A DNA stretch of 64,000 nt from Ectocarpus siliculosus (taxonomy: Eukaryota; Sar; Phaeophyceae; Ectocarpales; Ectocarpaceae). The position numbers and the translations under genes are program-made. How positions within the stretch are numbered: position 1 is the stretch's first letter; each line of letters starts with the position of its first letter. The notes under the pieces were generated by a model. That model had not been told where the DNA came from, made no database searches, and saw only the letters and a list, made by a program, of their open reading frames with translations. Location of the stretch: assembly GCA_000310025.1 (NCBI GenBank), contig FN647790.1:259094-323093 (forward strand). Reading direction: 5' to 3'. Positions 10,438 through 21,200 of the stretch are shown here, in pieces.

Positions 10438-11815
10438 ACTCTTTTAATAGATTCCGATTCTTACACCACCCGAGTTTGGTTACATGGTGGGCCAACTGCT
10501 ACTTCGCATCTTCCGCGGGTGGCTTTATTGGATTCTGGCTCTCCTGCGTCCTTCGTGACCGACTCTGTGGTTACTGCTATGATCGCTGCTGGTGCTTTGA
10601 CACCTGGGAGTATTCGCGTGTCGCCTTCTCGCCGTTGGGGTGGGTTTGGCGATGGGCCTGCTCTCGACACCACCAAATCTGTTCGCCTCACCGTCAACTT
10701 CCTGAATGGAGATCGTGCTACAGCTTCTTTGGCGGTTTGGGCTTGCATTGTTCCAGACAAGGCCATGGGACATGCTGTGCTTTTGGGACGTGACAGTTGG
10801 ATGCGTTTCAATTCTAGGACATTTTCAACTCTTCCTCGCCCTGGGCCGGACGGTCGTGTAATGGGTGAGCTCACGCTTTCTACGCGTTTTTCAGCTGGAG
10901 CTTGTGTTTACGCTACACATGACGAGGCACCAGAGTCTTCGTTTCACCTCAAGTATGCCGGCAGTTCGGGCATTTCTTTGGGGCCGGAGCCTACACTCAT
11001 CGAGGTCAACCTCGTCCGTTCTTCAGGTTTGCCTGCTTTGATAGGTGAGTATTTGGTGTCCTTTCGACCTGAAGTTGGTGCTCTTTCGTCTCCGGATGCG
11101 TTTGTGTCCAATGGACTTCAGCGCATCCCCCTTGCAGGTTGTGCTGAATTGGAGCCAGGCGCCATTCTTGGAGTTGCCGCGGCGCCTTTGTTGCGTGTGC
11201 CTGTGGAAACTTTGACCAAGTCTTTCACGTCCTCAACTTCGTCGACTTCGTCGACTTCGCCGTCTTCGAACTCGTCGGCTCCGTCGACATCGACGACAGC
11301 CTCTCGGGTCAACACCGTTGATCCCAATCCAGAGGCACGACAACCTTCGAACCCCGCGCCAGACCCCCCTCCGCCGAAGCCGCCCCCACAGGAACTGATG
11401 GATCGTCTGTCAGAGGCGCAACGCTCCAGCTTCTCGCGTTTGTGGGAGAGATTGCCGTCGCACATGCATACCGTCGCCTTTGATCTTCATGACCCTAATT
11501 GGTCGCCAGAGGCTATTGACCGATTAGCAGATGCATTGTGCGATTATTCTGATGTCTTTTCAACTTCGAAGACGGATTTTGGTGCTTGTGATGTTTTGCC
11601 CTTCAGCCTTTATGTTCCTCCTGGGACGAAGCCTGTCGCTTCACGTCCCTACCGCATTAACCCTTTGATGCAGAAGAAGGTGGACACAGTGTTGGATCAA
11701 TATTTGGCGGCTGGGCTTATTCAGCATTCCACCTCTCCGTGGGCCTCTCCTTTAGTGGTCATCCCCAAGAAGGACGGCTCGGTTCGGATCACCGTCAACT
11801 ACAAGTGCACTGGTG
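10438..11815 (+). pseudogene. Retropepsin-like protease and start of reverse transcriptase (pol, part 1)
   Basis: The frame is open from 10438 with no early ATG, so it was probably made as a fusion with the upstream ORF. The protease active site is ALLDSGSPASF (DSG in place of DTG) at about 10522. A Ser/Thr/Pro linker follows at about 11220-11390. The N-terminus of a Ty3/gypsy RT comes next: RPYRINPLMQKKVD, AGLIQHSTSPWASPLV and IPKKDGSVRITVNY. At about 11800-11812 a shift moves the RT into another frame, so this part ends in nonsense sequence. Confidence 0.88.
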
Positions 11816-13055
11816 GATTTAGATGGACAGCCTCTTCCGCGCTTGGACGGAATTTTGGACTCTTTGTACACAGGGAAGGTATTTTCCATCTTTGATCTCA
11901 ACTCTGCTTTTCACCAGATTGTGTGCGACGAGGAGACCGTGCCTCTCACAGCCTTTTGCACGCCGACACAGCTCTTTGAGTGGCTGCGAATGCCGCACGG
12001 AGCTAACGCGAGCCCTTCGTGGTTCGTGAAGGTCATCAACCGTGTGGTGCAAGGCTTGGACCGCGTTTTGGCGTATTTGGACGATGTCATTTGCTTTGAC
12101 GAGGAACCTTTGGAGCATGTGCGTAACATGATTGAATTCTTCAAACGCCTACGACAGTACAACCTCAAGCTGTCTCCAGGGAAGGCCCGTGTCGGAGCTA
12201 CTCACGCCAATTTTCTGGGCCACACCATCTCCCCAGCCGGCGTTAGTCCGGATGGCGACAAGGTTCGAGCGCTCACGAAGATGCCACCGCCGGCGAATGT
12301 CAAGCAACTTCGGAGTCTCCTAGGCGGTTTGAGCTACTACAGGAAATTTCTGAAGAACCTTGCCTCCAAGGTAAGACTGCTCAACGCCCTTCTCAAACAA
12401 GGCGTTCAGTTTAAGTACACCCCGAACATGGTCACGATGGTCAAATCGCTGCTTCACGACCTCTCCCGCCCCCCGATTTTGGTTTTCCCTGATTGGGATG
12501 CGGTTGAAGACAACAGTCGCCCTCTCCGTTTGTGCTCAGACGCCTGTATAGACGGGTTTGGCGCTTCTCTAGAGCAAGAACAGTTGGATGGCACTGTGCG
12601 GCCTATTGTGTACATTAGCCGCGCTACTCTTCCTGCCGAACGCAACTGGACCGGTTTGGATTTGGAGGCTGGTAGCATTGTCTGGGCTATTAAACGGCTT
12701 CGCTGATACCTTTGGTCGACAAAGTTTGTCATTTATTCTGATCACAAGGCTTTGGAGAGCATTGGCAAGGTCGGCGAACACAATGCTCGTGTGCAACGTT
12801 GGTTGGAGTATTTGCCCAACTTCACATACACTGTGGAGTACAGGAAAGGTTCGACGAATGGCAACGCGGATTTTCTTTCGAGACTGCCGTTGCCAGCGAG
12901 AGAGGAGGACAAGACCGGGCCTGACAGCATCGACGGTATTGACCAGGCGGGCGTTTTTCTCATCCGGGCTTGTGGGTTCACCTATCATTCGTCTTCTACA
13001 CCGGAGGTCGGTTTGGGTGGGCTCCGCCCTCCCTGTTCCGATGGTGTTTTCCACC
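11805..13055 (+). pseudogene. Reverse transcriptase core and RNase H (pol, part 2)
   Basis: Continuing in the next frame: DGQPLPRLDGILDSL, FSIFDLNSAFHQIV, the catalytic AYLDDVICF, LGHTISPAGV and LRSLLGGLSYYRKF are standard Ty3/gypsy RT blocks. RNase H follows with LCSDACIDGFGASL and YISRATLPAERNW. A TGA at 12704-12706 interrupts RNase H where an arginine codon would fit. The same frame then continues through VIYSDHKALESI and GNADFLSRLP, which are normal RNase H C-terminal motifs. The frame changes again at roughly 12950-13080. Confidence 0.88.
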
Positions 13056-15270
13056 TTCTGTCTTGGAAGATTCGGACTATGGAGATTTTCGCAGACATGG
13101 ACCACGCATGGACGAGCTTGCATCTTCGCCTCCTGCTGGAAAAGATTGCAGGAGTTCTTCGGGAGTTTTCGCGGTTTCGCCCGCTTCTGGAGATACTGTG
13201 CCTGTTTCTCCGTCTCCTTTCGTACCCATCAAGTCGCATTGTGCACGCCGGCATGTCCACGTTTTGTCTTCGTTGCCGGAACAAGGACCCCTTGTTTCTT
13301 CGAGGACTAGGGCCAGGACTTCAGCGGCGTCAGGTTCTCCTGTCGCTGGCCCCAAATATTTTAGACGACAGCCAAGGGCTACTGTAGTCCCTCGGGCTTC
13401 GTCGCCTGCTCGTCGCCCTAGCAGGTCTCGTCAGACGGCCAAGACAGCTGGGACTGGTCCCCCCTTGTCTCGGATTCCCGCGACGCCTACATCGGCGCCT
13501 TCGTCGACTGTTTCGGTACCGCCGGTGATTTCGCCGTCGTCTGCGACCCCATCTTCCCCGGTTTCGTCTTCTTTTAGGTCGTCACCTGGGACCACGGATT
13601 TTTCTGCATCTTCTTCGGCTGGTTCGTCAGGAGATTCTTTTGATCCAACCGCCGAGGATTCTTCCTATTTACAGGATTGTGTCCAGAGTTTCAAAACAGT
13701 GGATTGGGCTCGGGAACAACAGCGAGAGAGTGAATGCGTTGTAGCCATGCGTTTTCTCTCCCGAGGTTCTCCCTCTCCACCTCCATCGGATTTGTTGAAT
13801 GTACCTGCCCCCCTTCGCTCCCCTAAACTAACGGATGTGTTGGCATTGGCTTCAAAAACACATTTGCATACAACCGACGCCAACATCACGCTTCTAGTTC
13901 ATAAATCGGCGCCTCGGCCGGTTGGGCGTGCTGGAGGTAGGACCACTCGATTGCCGGATACTGGGGTACCCCGCATCTACGTGCCGATGTTGATGCGCCC
14001 ATGGGTTCTCCGTGCTTGTCACACGACTGCTTCGTTTCATTTAGGAGTACACCGCACTTTACGGCTGCTGGAGCGTTTTTATTGGTGGTCCGGCATGGAT
14101 CGCTCTGTTCGCTGGTGGCTTTGGTCGTGTTTGGTGTGCCAGGCTCGCAAGATTTCACGTCAGACCACTCGATGGCCCGAAATTGCCATGCCTTTGCCGC
14201 ACGGTCCCGGCATTTTGGTAGGAGTCGATTTTTTCGGACCTTTGCCGGTGACTGCCAAGGGCAACTCCTACATTTTACTGTTCACGGATCGCTTCAGCCG
14301 CCGCGCGGATATGTTCGCGGTCACTGCGGCCGGATTCACGGCCAAAGGGGCTGCTAACGTGTTTGTGAACCAGTACATGACAAAGTGGGGATGTCCGACC
14401 ACTTTGTTGTCGGACAATGGAATGCAGTTTTGCTCGAAACTCTCCATGGCTATCTACGACGCGATGAAGATCAAGAAAGTCACCACGAGCGCCTACCACC
14501 CGCAAACAAATGGAGGTACAGAACGCGTTAATCACACCATGGCTCAGATGCTTGCTGTGGTTGTCAACGAGAGCCAAACGGATTGGGATGTGCATTTGCC
14601 ACACGTCGAGTTCGCCTACAACAACTCTGTCAATCAAGCCACCGGGCTAACGCCGAACGAGATACAAATGGGACGAATTCCGCGCTTACCGCTTTCGGTG
14701 TTTGATCACCCTACGGTTGGTGGTCATCAGAGTTTAGATCGCGACCAATTGGAGTACTGCAATTTGGCTGTGGACCACCAACGTCGGGCGTACGATCTCG
14801 TTCGTGAGTACAACGCGCTGAAAGTTTCGCGTGTCGAGCGCCGCAACTCCTCTCTTCTTGACGCCATCAATGAGCTCCCTACGTTTATCGCTGGAGGCTG
14901 GGTTTGGGTGTACAACACAGCTGCCACCATTCGGCGAGCGGTCAAGAAGGACACGGATCAACAGGTGCTCAAGGTTAAGTTTTCGCTTCCTTGGACAGGG
15001 CCCTACAAAGGTCTTGCTGTGGGTCCCGCCTCTGCTGATGATACTCCAGATGGTCGGCCTTTGGGAAGCAAACCACTGTGTCTCGATCTCCCTTCGGATC
15101 TTTCTGGTCCTGTGTTCAATATCGCCATTGTGCGCGGGATACAGGGCGATTCGTCGCTTTCCTTTTTCCGCCCTCGATTTTTTTTATGTCCTGGAGCAAT
15201 TATATCGCTTATTTGGGCTACGTTGGTTGAAAGGTTTTGTCGCAGGCCTAGCCGTGGTCGACCCTGTTGA
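13056..15270 (+). pseudogene. Integrase with GPY/F-type C-terminus (pol, part 3)
   Basis: After a long Ser/Pro-rich linker, the HHCC zinc finger reads HLGVHRTL ... CLVCQARK. The catalytic core has VGVDFFGPLP, LLSDNGMQF and GGTERVNH; 35 residues separate the second Asp and the Glu, the standard DD35E spacing. The C-terminus has GGWVWVYN and PWTGPYKG, resembling the GPY/F module. I see no chromodomain. The integrase itself is intact, but it is out of frame with RNase H. The open frame technically begins near 12970. Confidence 0.88.
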
Positions 15271-15823
15271 TCGTTCACTCTATCTCTCTAAGTAGTCATG
15301 CCTTCCTTACCAGCGAAATCAACTTTGTCACCCTGAAGTGGTGCACCTACCGTGGCTTCCCATTGCTCCTTTTGATTGGGTTTTGAAGTTGATATTTTGT
15401 TGTTGTTGGCGTCTTCTGGACTCTTTCGGGTAGTCACTCTCATTCCTCCAGTTGAGATACGCGCCCGTGCGCGTAAAAGAGTGGTGTGTGGCGTTTTGAT
15501 ATTGATTTTGTATTGTCATCTATGTTAATGTGCTTTGCAGCATTTTCTTACCTAGCCATATCCCCTTTTATGGGTAATAGCATTTTTCATTGAGCCGCAT
15601 TTGTGTTGTCAATTTGGTTATGCAAGCTCTGTCTCAATGGTGGTGTGGGGGGTAGATTCGGGATATTTCTACAGCTCCCCTTCCCTTGGGATGATATTGT
15701 GAAGAGTCATATCTTTCGATTCAGGAGTATTAATTATCAGCTCTTCTGGATCGAGTTTATTGGATTTGAGTATAGAATCTGCATAGATGATCTTCAGGGT
15801 GGGCTAGTGTTAAGGAGTGTTTC
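15271..15823. other. 3' untranslated stretch before the 3' LTR
   Basis: No ORF of note. A G-rich run (GGTGGTGTGGGGGGTAG, about 15639-15655) could be a polypurine tract, but it lies about 170 bases before the LTR, further than usual. Confidence 0.4.
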
Positions 15824-16091
15824 TGTACGGCCTAGATAGGGTACATCTTAGTCTAGTATAGGATGTGGGATGTCCGTGAGGTATACCTCTCAGGGACCAT
15901 ACCACATCAGGACTCAGCTATCTGCGTGCCCCCTGGTTGCTAGGAGGATCCCCTCCTCAATCAGACCTTCCTCGCTCTCAATTCAAGCAACATCTCATTT
16001 CTACACAATCGTGGAGACAAGGCATCAAGCGACCGTACCTCTTTCTTTACCCTAGGACCCAGCTGCTTCCAACAGCTTGACCTCCTTTATA
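15824..16091 (+). repeat. 3' LTR (268 bp)
   Basis: It matches the 5' LTR throughout, from TGTACGGCCTAG to CTCCTTTATA. The 3-base length difference is explained by a 1-base and a 2-base indel. Host-like sequence with no similarity to the interior begins at 16092. Confidence 0.88.
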
Positions 16092-18119
16092 ACAAATTGT
16101 GGATGTACTTAGTCCAGGGTGAAGCATCGCCCCCCCCAGTGGGCGGGGGGGTCACAAGGTGATAGAGGTCGAGTAGGTCTGCGAGAACGACCGACGTGTG
16201 CTGTGCGGCTATTGCCGATGCTGTCAATCGTATATTTACAGTGGTTCGTGACCTCTCGACGATTTCATTTCGTGGGTAAAATGCAAGCAAACTTCATGTT
16301 GATCATTTGTCGAACACAACCAACGCGCGCGCGGCGTCACCAATCAATCCTGCGTTCGGTGCGGCATTAGTCGATACATTTCTTTTTTCGTGTAGGAATA
16401 CCTAGACGATAGGAACGATTGTAACGTATTGTACAGCACATTGGGGAGAAGAAAAAAAATGTGACCCGAGATACGAAGAGGCCCCCATGGGGGTTGTAAG
16501 ATATAGCCCCAATCTGGAAGTCGCCGGCGGCCTCAATCTCCTCCGGCGACGTTTAGAAACACTGGCAATTCTTCCATCATCTCTTCCCCCACCACAACGC
16601 ATATTAGATTTTGCGTTCTCTCAGACACGCTCATGCTCCAATGGCGAACACCCGAAACACGGTAGCACAGTAGTCCGGGCCACAACCCCAATATCCAGAT
16701 CACGCCATACATGCAGCCGTGTTGCCGACTCCGGATGATGCTAGAAAGACCCGCCTTGCACCAGCCGTCATTCTACAAACGAAATTTCCACAGCGTTACG
16801 TCAATCACCAGACGACCCCGCCCCGATCGTTGTGATGATGATGCTATAATCCAGCTTTCTCTTGTGTCAGCCAAAAATAAGGCGCCGAATCGTTCGACGA
16901 CCCTCTTCCGCCAGCACGCAGGATAAGCGCGTACATCACGCCTCGCTCCTGAAACGACAACAACGCTCCAATCGTACCCACGCCCCGCTATGCAGGGATG
17001 CGACGCCAAACGTCCAAACACGAGATGACCCATCGTGACGACAACTCCGCCCTTGTCCACCACCCCGTGTCGTTTTGTAGTACCCAACGACTGCGTACTA
17101 CTTCGTCTTAGCCCCAGCGGGCACACACATAAAGCGCGAAAGCGGTGGAGAGGAGGCTGGAACCTCTACGATAGAAAACGGGAAAGCGGTTACCGTTGAT
17201 AGTCGCGATCGATTGTTGAAGCCACCCTCACCCTCGTGCCGGCGTTACAAAATGCTTAAAAGCGGGCCGGTGAACCTCACGACAAGACGAGCAAACACCC
17301 AGTTCCAACCGAACACAGGATATCTCCCCCGAGTGGCCTATCACTGCCTTATGGGCGGCTTGAGCTGCATTCTCGAGCACGCATCGGAGTGGATCGAGAA
17401 AATCGTAGTCCGAAATGAATATAAAGCCCCTGAAAGAGAGCCGTTGAAAACCGCCACGTGTGACAACGCGAAAAAGAAAAAGGTTGGAATAAGTTACATG
17501 CAGACAACACACCCAAAAGCGGGGCCAGACGTACCAACAGACCAGACCGATCAACAACATAAGTACCAACAGACAAGACCTATCAACAACACGTACCTCC
17601 CCCCCCCCGGTCTGATCGGGGCAATTCCGAAGTGCTCCGCCCCGGCTTAGAGTTGATACACCTCCTCTGCCCCGCCCCCCTCTACTCTCAATAAAAAAAC
17701 AAAACTACGTCAAAATCGGTCCTCAAGCTCGAACGCATGCCTCGATCATCAACCACCTACAACATATTATCCTTTACTGCGTGCTCTAATCTAGGCAGCT
17801 GCTCTCTTAGCTCACTCTCCTCGATGGTGAGAGCGACGAACACCGGAGCTTTGCGAAATAAAACCACCGACGAGTATCTACAACACCTCCAACAAAGGCA
17901 ATAGAAACGCCTCGCGTACGGTGCTAAAAATCAGCGGCGAGAATGTGCTTTGGCCTTCGGGAAAACAGCCTGTTCGTTCCCGCCACATCCAACTTGGCAA
18001 TCCAAGGATCGGTACGCAAGACACGCACGCACGCATTTATCGACACTACACTGTCATTCCTTCCGACTTTCGGGTGTATGCCGTCCCCAGGCTCCACCGG
18101 TTTATGTGTGCGGCGTAGT
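16092..18119. other. No gene recognised between the LTR element and the ABC gene
   Basis: Several ORFs of 60-145 codons occur on both strands (for example 16773-17126 and 17213-17650), but none shows a domain, splice structure or biased composition. I see no RNA gene. Confidence 0.45.
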
Positions 18120-18283
18120 TTGGTAGATCACGTAGATCGCCCCGTCCGCCGTCAAGTCAGGAGCTTCGTAGATCACGTAGATCGCCCGGTCCATCGTCAA
18201 GTCAGGAGTTTCGTAGATCACGTAGATCGTCCCGTCCACCGTCAAGGTGGGCGCTAGGGAAGATCGCCCGGTCCATCGCCGAG
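18120..18283. repeat. 45 bp minisatellite starting at the ABC gene stop codon
   Basis: GTAGATCACGTAGATCG recurs at 18123, 18168 and 18213, a period of exactly 45 bases, followed by a partial unit that reaches the stop codon at 18284-18286 on the minus strand. It is therefore the start of that gene's 3' untranslated region. The unit length is a multiple of three and both strands stay open. Confidence 0.85.
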
Positions 18284-21200
18284 TCAGGCGAAGGTAAGGA
18301 AACTCGCTAGCGAGTCGGCGTCGCTCTGCCTCCGGAAGCGGCGAGCCTGCTCTTCGATATCCCTCCGCATTAGCTCGAACATTTGGCGGGCGTAGCGCGA
18401 TTTTTCGTGTACCGTCACCTGCTTTGCATCGTCATCATCACCGTTGTCGTTGTCGCGACCCGGAAAAAGTTACGGAAACGGAAGATCCGATACCGACGAC
18501 AAAAATAATGGACGGGGGACACGACGCACCTGCTATGGGTTCTCTATTCGATTCGAACCAAACAACAACGGCGAAGCAGACCGCAGAGAAAATATTTATT
18601 GGCCCCCAAGGTCGATAGAAGAGCGAGCGGCGCTGAGTAAAGACCTAATCAGGTACTCGTGATGCATTTGTACACATCCAAGGTATTGCCATCTCTTTCT
18701 GCGCTCGAAACCGGGAAATGCGACAAGACGGATAATGTGAGCTCAAAGAAACGCACGTTTTGCACCGGCGCCCCAATGCGCCATCGCTCGAAACGATTTT
18801 ACAGCGACAACATAAAAGCGCATGTCGAATACATATGGCAAGGCATAGGACAAGGACGGACGAAGCTTCATGCAACCCCCCAAAAAAATCAGGAGGGTAG
18901 TGAGTGAGAAGTGGATGGAAGCCAGCTTCCTGTCGGTGGGGATGCTTCGTCGTATGAAATGTCTCCGGCGAAACCCCTATCCCATGACACTCGCCGAATA
19001 CCTCACGGTGCTCCGCGCTTGGTGATGTGAAAGCCTGGTCCGGTGAGAACCCGAACGTGCTACGTCCCAGCGTTGTACGGATGCGAGGCCAATGGTCAAA
19101 TGCCTCCAGCGCACACGACTATGAGTACTCCCCCCAACAAAACCCTTCGCACCTCCTCTATCTTCCCCTCCGAAAACTCCGCCACCTGGCGACCCAGCTC
19201 TTGCACTACGGCGTCGTTTCCCGGGGCTGTGAACATGAGCATGACACCCATCTTCTTCTGGAGGTCGAAGAGAGTGAACTCGACCCCCTGCCTCACCCTG
19301 CACAGGAAGCAGCGCACGAAGAAGACGTGCGACGTAGGGTTACAACAACTAAATATGCAGGATTACCAACCACAACTAGACATTCCTCAACGATACAACC
19401 GAAAAATATCGAGAGGGAAAGAGAAACACACAAAAAAAATGTACTGGGCGGGAGGTATCCCCCCTCTTTGCCATTACCAAGCCGCCTCCCATATCGAAGG
19501 CTGCCTTCTCGCTTCGAAGCTGCGGACCTGTCGAACCCCTCTCTCGCGTTGTCATCAAGGGCGAGCGCCGCAGCAGATGAATTAGTGTCTGTGAGACCGT
19601 CACGCGTACCAGCTCTCCAGTCCAAGGGGGAAGGGGTACGACAAAAAGTACTTCGAGACTCCTATTTACGGAGAAACACAAAAATACGCACATGTGTAAG
19701 CGTAGCAAAAAACACATGGTACGAAAAATATCCTTGTGTACATATGTGGAAGGAAGATCAAGCCAGTGGACCTCACCTCTTGTCGCTCCTGTCAAACATG
19801 TCGTCCAGCAGCAGCACAGGGGGGGTCGGGGAGCCGCAGCCCCGGGCTAACGCCATCGCCATCGCGAACCGGTAGACCTCGCCCCCGCTCAGGTCCCTAC
19901 ACGAAAAAACGACAAAATGAAAACCCCAAAGACGTTGATGTATTGCCCGTTGTTGTGGTTGTTGGCCGCCGTGGTCGTTGATGCAATGCATACACGGTGG
20001 TCGCTGTTGTTGGTTGTAGTTCGGACACAACCTCATCTGATGGAATCTGCAACATTCCATCGTCACAGGTCGTGCAGTAGCAACCGCGGCCGATGGGGGG
20101 CGGGCTGTAGGGGCTATGTACCTACCGGGTGCTCGACGCACGTTGAGGCTGAAGCCAAAATTGCGACAAGCACAGCTCAAGTTGTCCGTTTACAACAATA
20201 CCATTCTCACAACAATAAAACATCGCCGAAACGAGAATCCTCCAGACTCAACACCTCTAAAGGCTTACCCCTACGAGCAAACCGACCCTCATGCAAAATG
20301 AGTAAATAAAATGTATACTTGCCGGTCCTTTGTAAGGCTGACCCCGTGCAGCTCCAGTGCTCCGAGCAGAGTGTTCGTCGTCAGCTCCACCTGGCGCCTG
20401 ATCCATGTGGACAACAAAACGACGTGAAAATGAATTCCAACTGAGTGGATTATCTTGCACTCCCGTATATGTACAAGACTTGTTTTTTTTCAAAGTATTG
20501 AACTAGACAAAGAGAAGCAGAGCACCAGCATACAAACAGTAGTACCGGGAGCAGCAGCAGCGGCAGGAAGTGTTTCAGTGGTCAGACTCCTCTTGCTTCG
20601 CGTGTACATTCCCGGGTGAAAACAAAAGCGTTCCGATAAATGGCGACGTCAGTGCCAACGGGTAATTTCCGCCCAGATCGGTGGTTTCGAATCATGGGGT
20701 ATATCATCCATCGCCCGTCAACAAGATCAGCTCGCGCAAGCTTTGAGCCCACGACCGGCCCGTGACCGCCCACAATTTCACGCTGCCAACACCTGGACAC
20801 GCATCTACGACGTAGCCGTTGTCATCTCGCCGCCTTTGTCGAGGAGCCAACATGACGTCATCCCCGCAAAACAGAGACAGACTCAGCCCGTCACAAAGAT
20901 GGCGGGGCGGGGCGCGGGCCTCACCCGTTGTTCTTGCCCGGGAGGTGGGACGCTACTTCCTCCCTCAGGAGCTGCCGGACCGTCTTTCCCGTTGTGCTGG
21001 TGATGGCTCGGCCGACGTAGACGGGCTTGCGGAGACCGCTCACCTAGCAAGCAGCAAGAGGAGGAGGTTCACGCAGCACAAGGTGGAAGAAGCTGACATG
21101 ACTAGATGATGTGTATGTGTAGGCATGCCCGCCGAAGCAACTAAGAGAGAATGGATGGGAGATAAGGTAGATACCGGTGAGGGGGTAGTTGTGCGTAGGG

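Larger units (their letters stand above)
5178..16091 (+). mobile_element. Composite Ty3/gypsy-type LTR retrotransposon with nested elements
   Basis: Two nearly identical LTRs (5178-5448 and 15824-16091) bound 10.9 kb. The plus strand carries, in order, a NADAR-domain ORF, aspartic protease, reverse transcriptase, RNase H and integrase. This protease-RT-RH-integrase order is that of Ty3/gypsy elements. Between the 5' LTR and the NADAR ORF lie a GGCGGT satellite, a MITE, two TC-rich direct repeats and a Helitron fragment. The pol frame is broken at least three times, so the copy cannot supply its own pol. I could not settle the primer-binding site or target-site duplication: the bases outside the LTRs do not match cleanly. 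A G-rich tract at about 15639-15655 is a possible polypurine tract. Confidence 0.85.

Noticed and set aside
10434-10793. Continuation of the NADAR frame after its stop
   Set aside because: The protease motif is in another frame; this frame encodes an implausible Cys/Trp-rich sequence.
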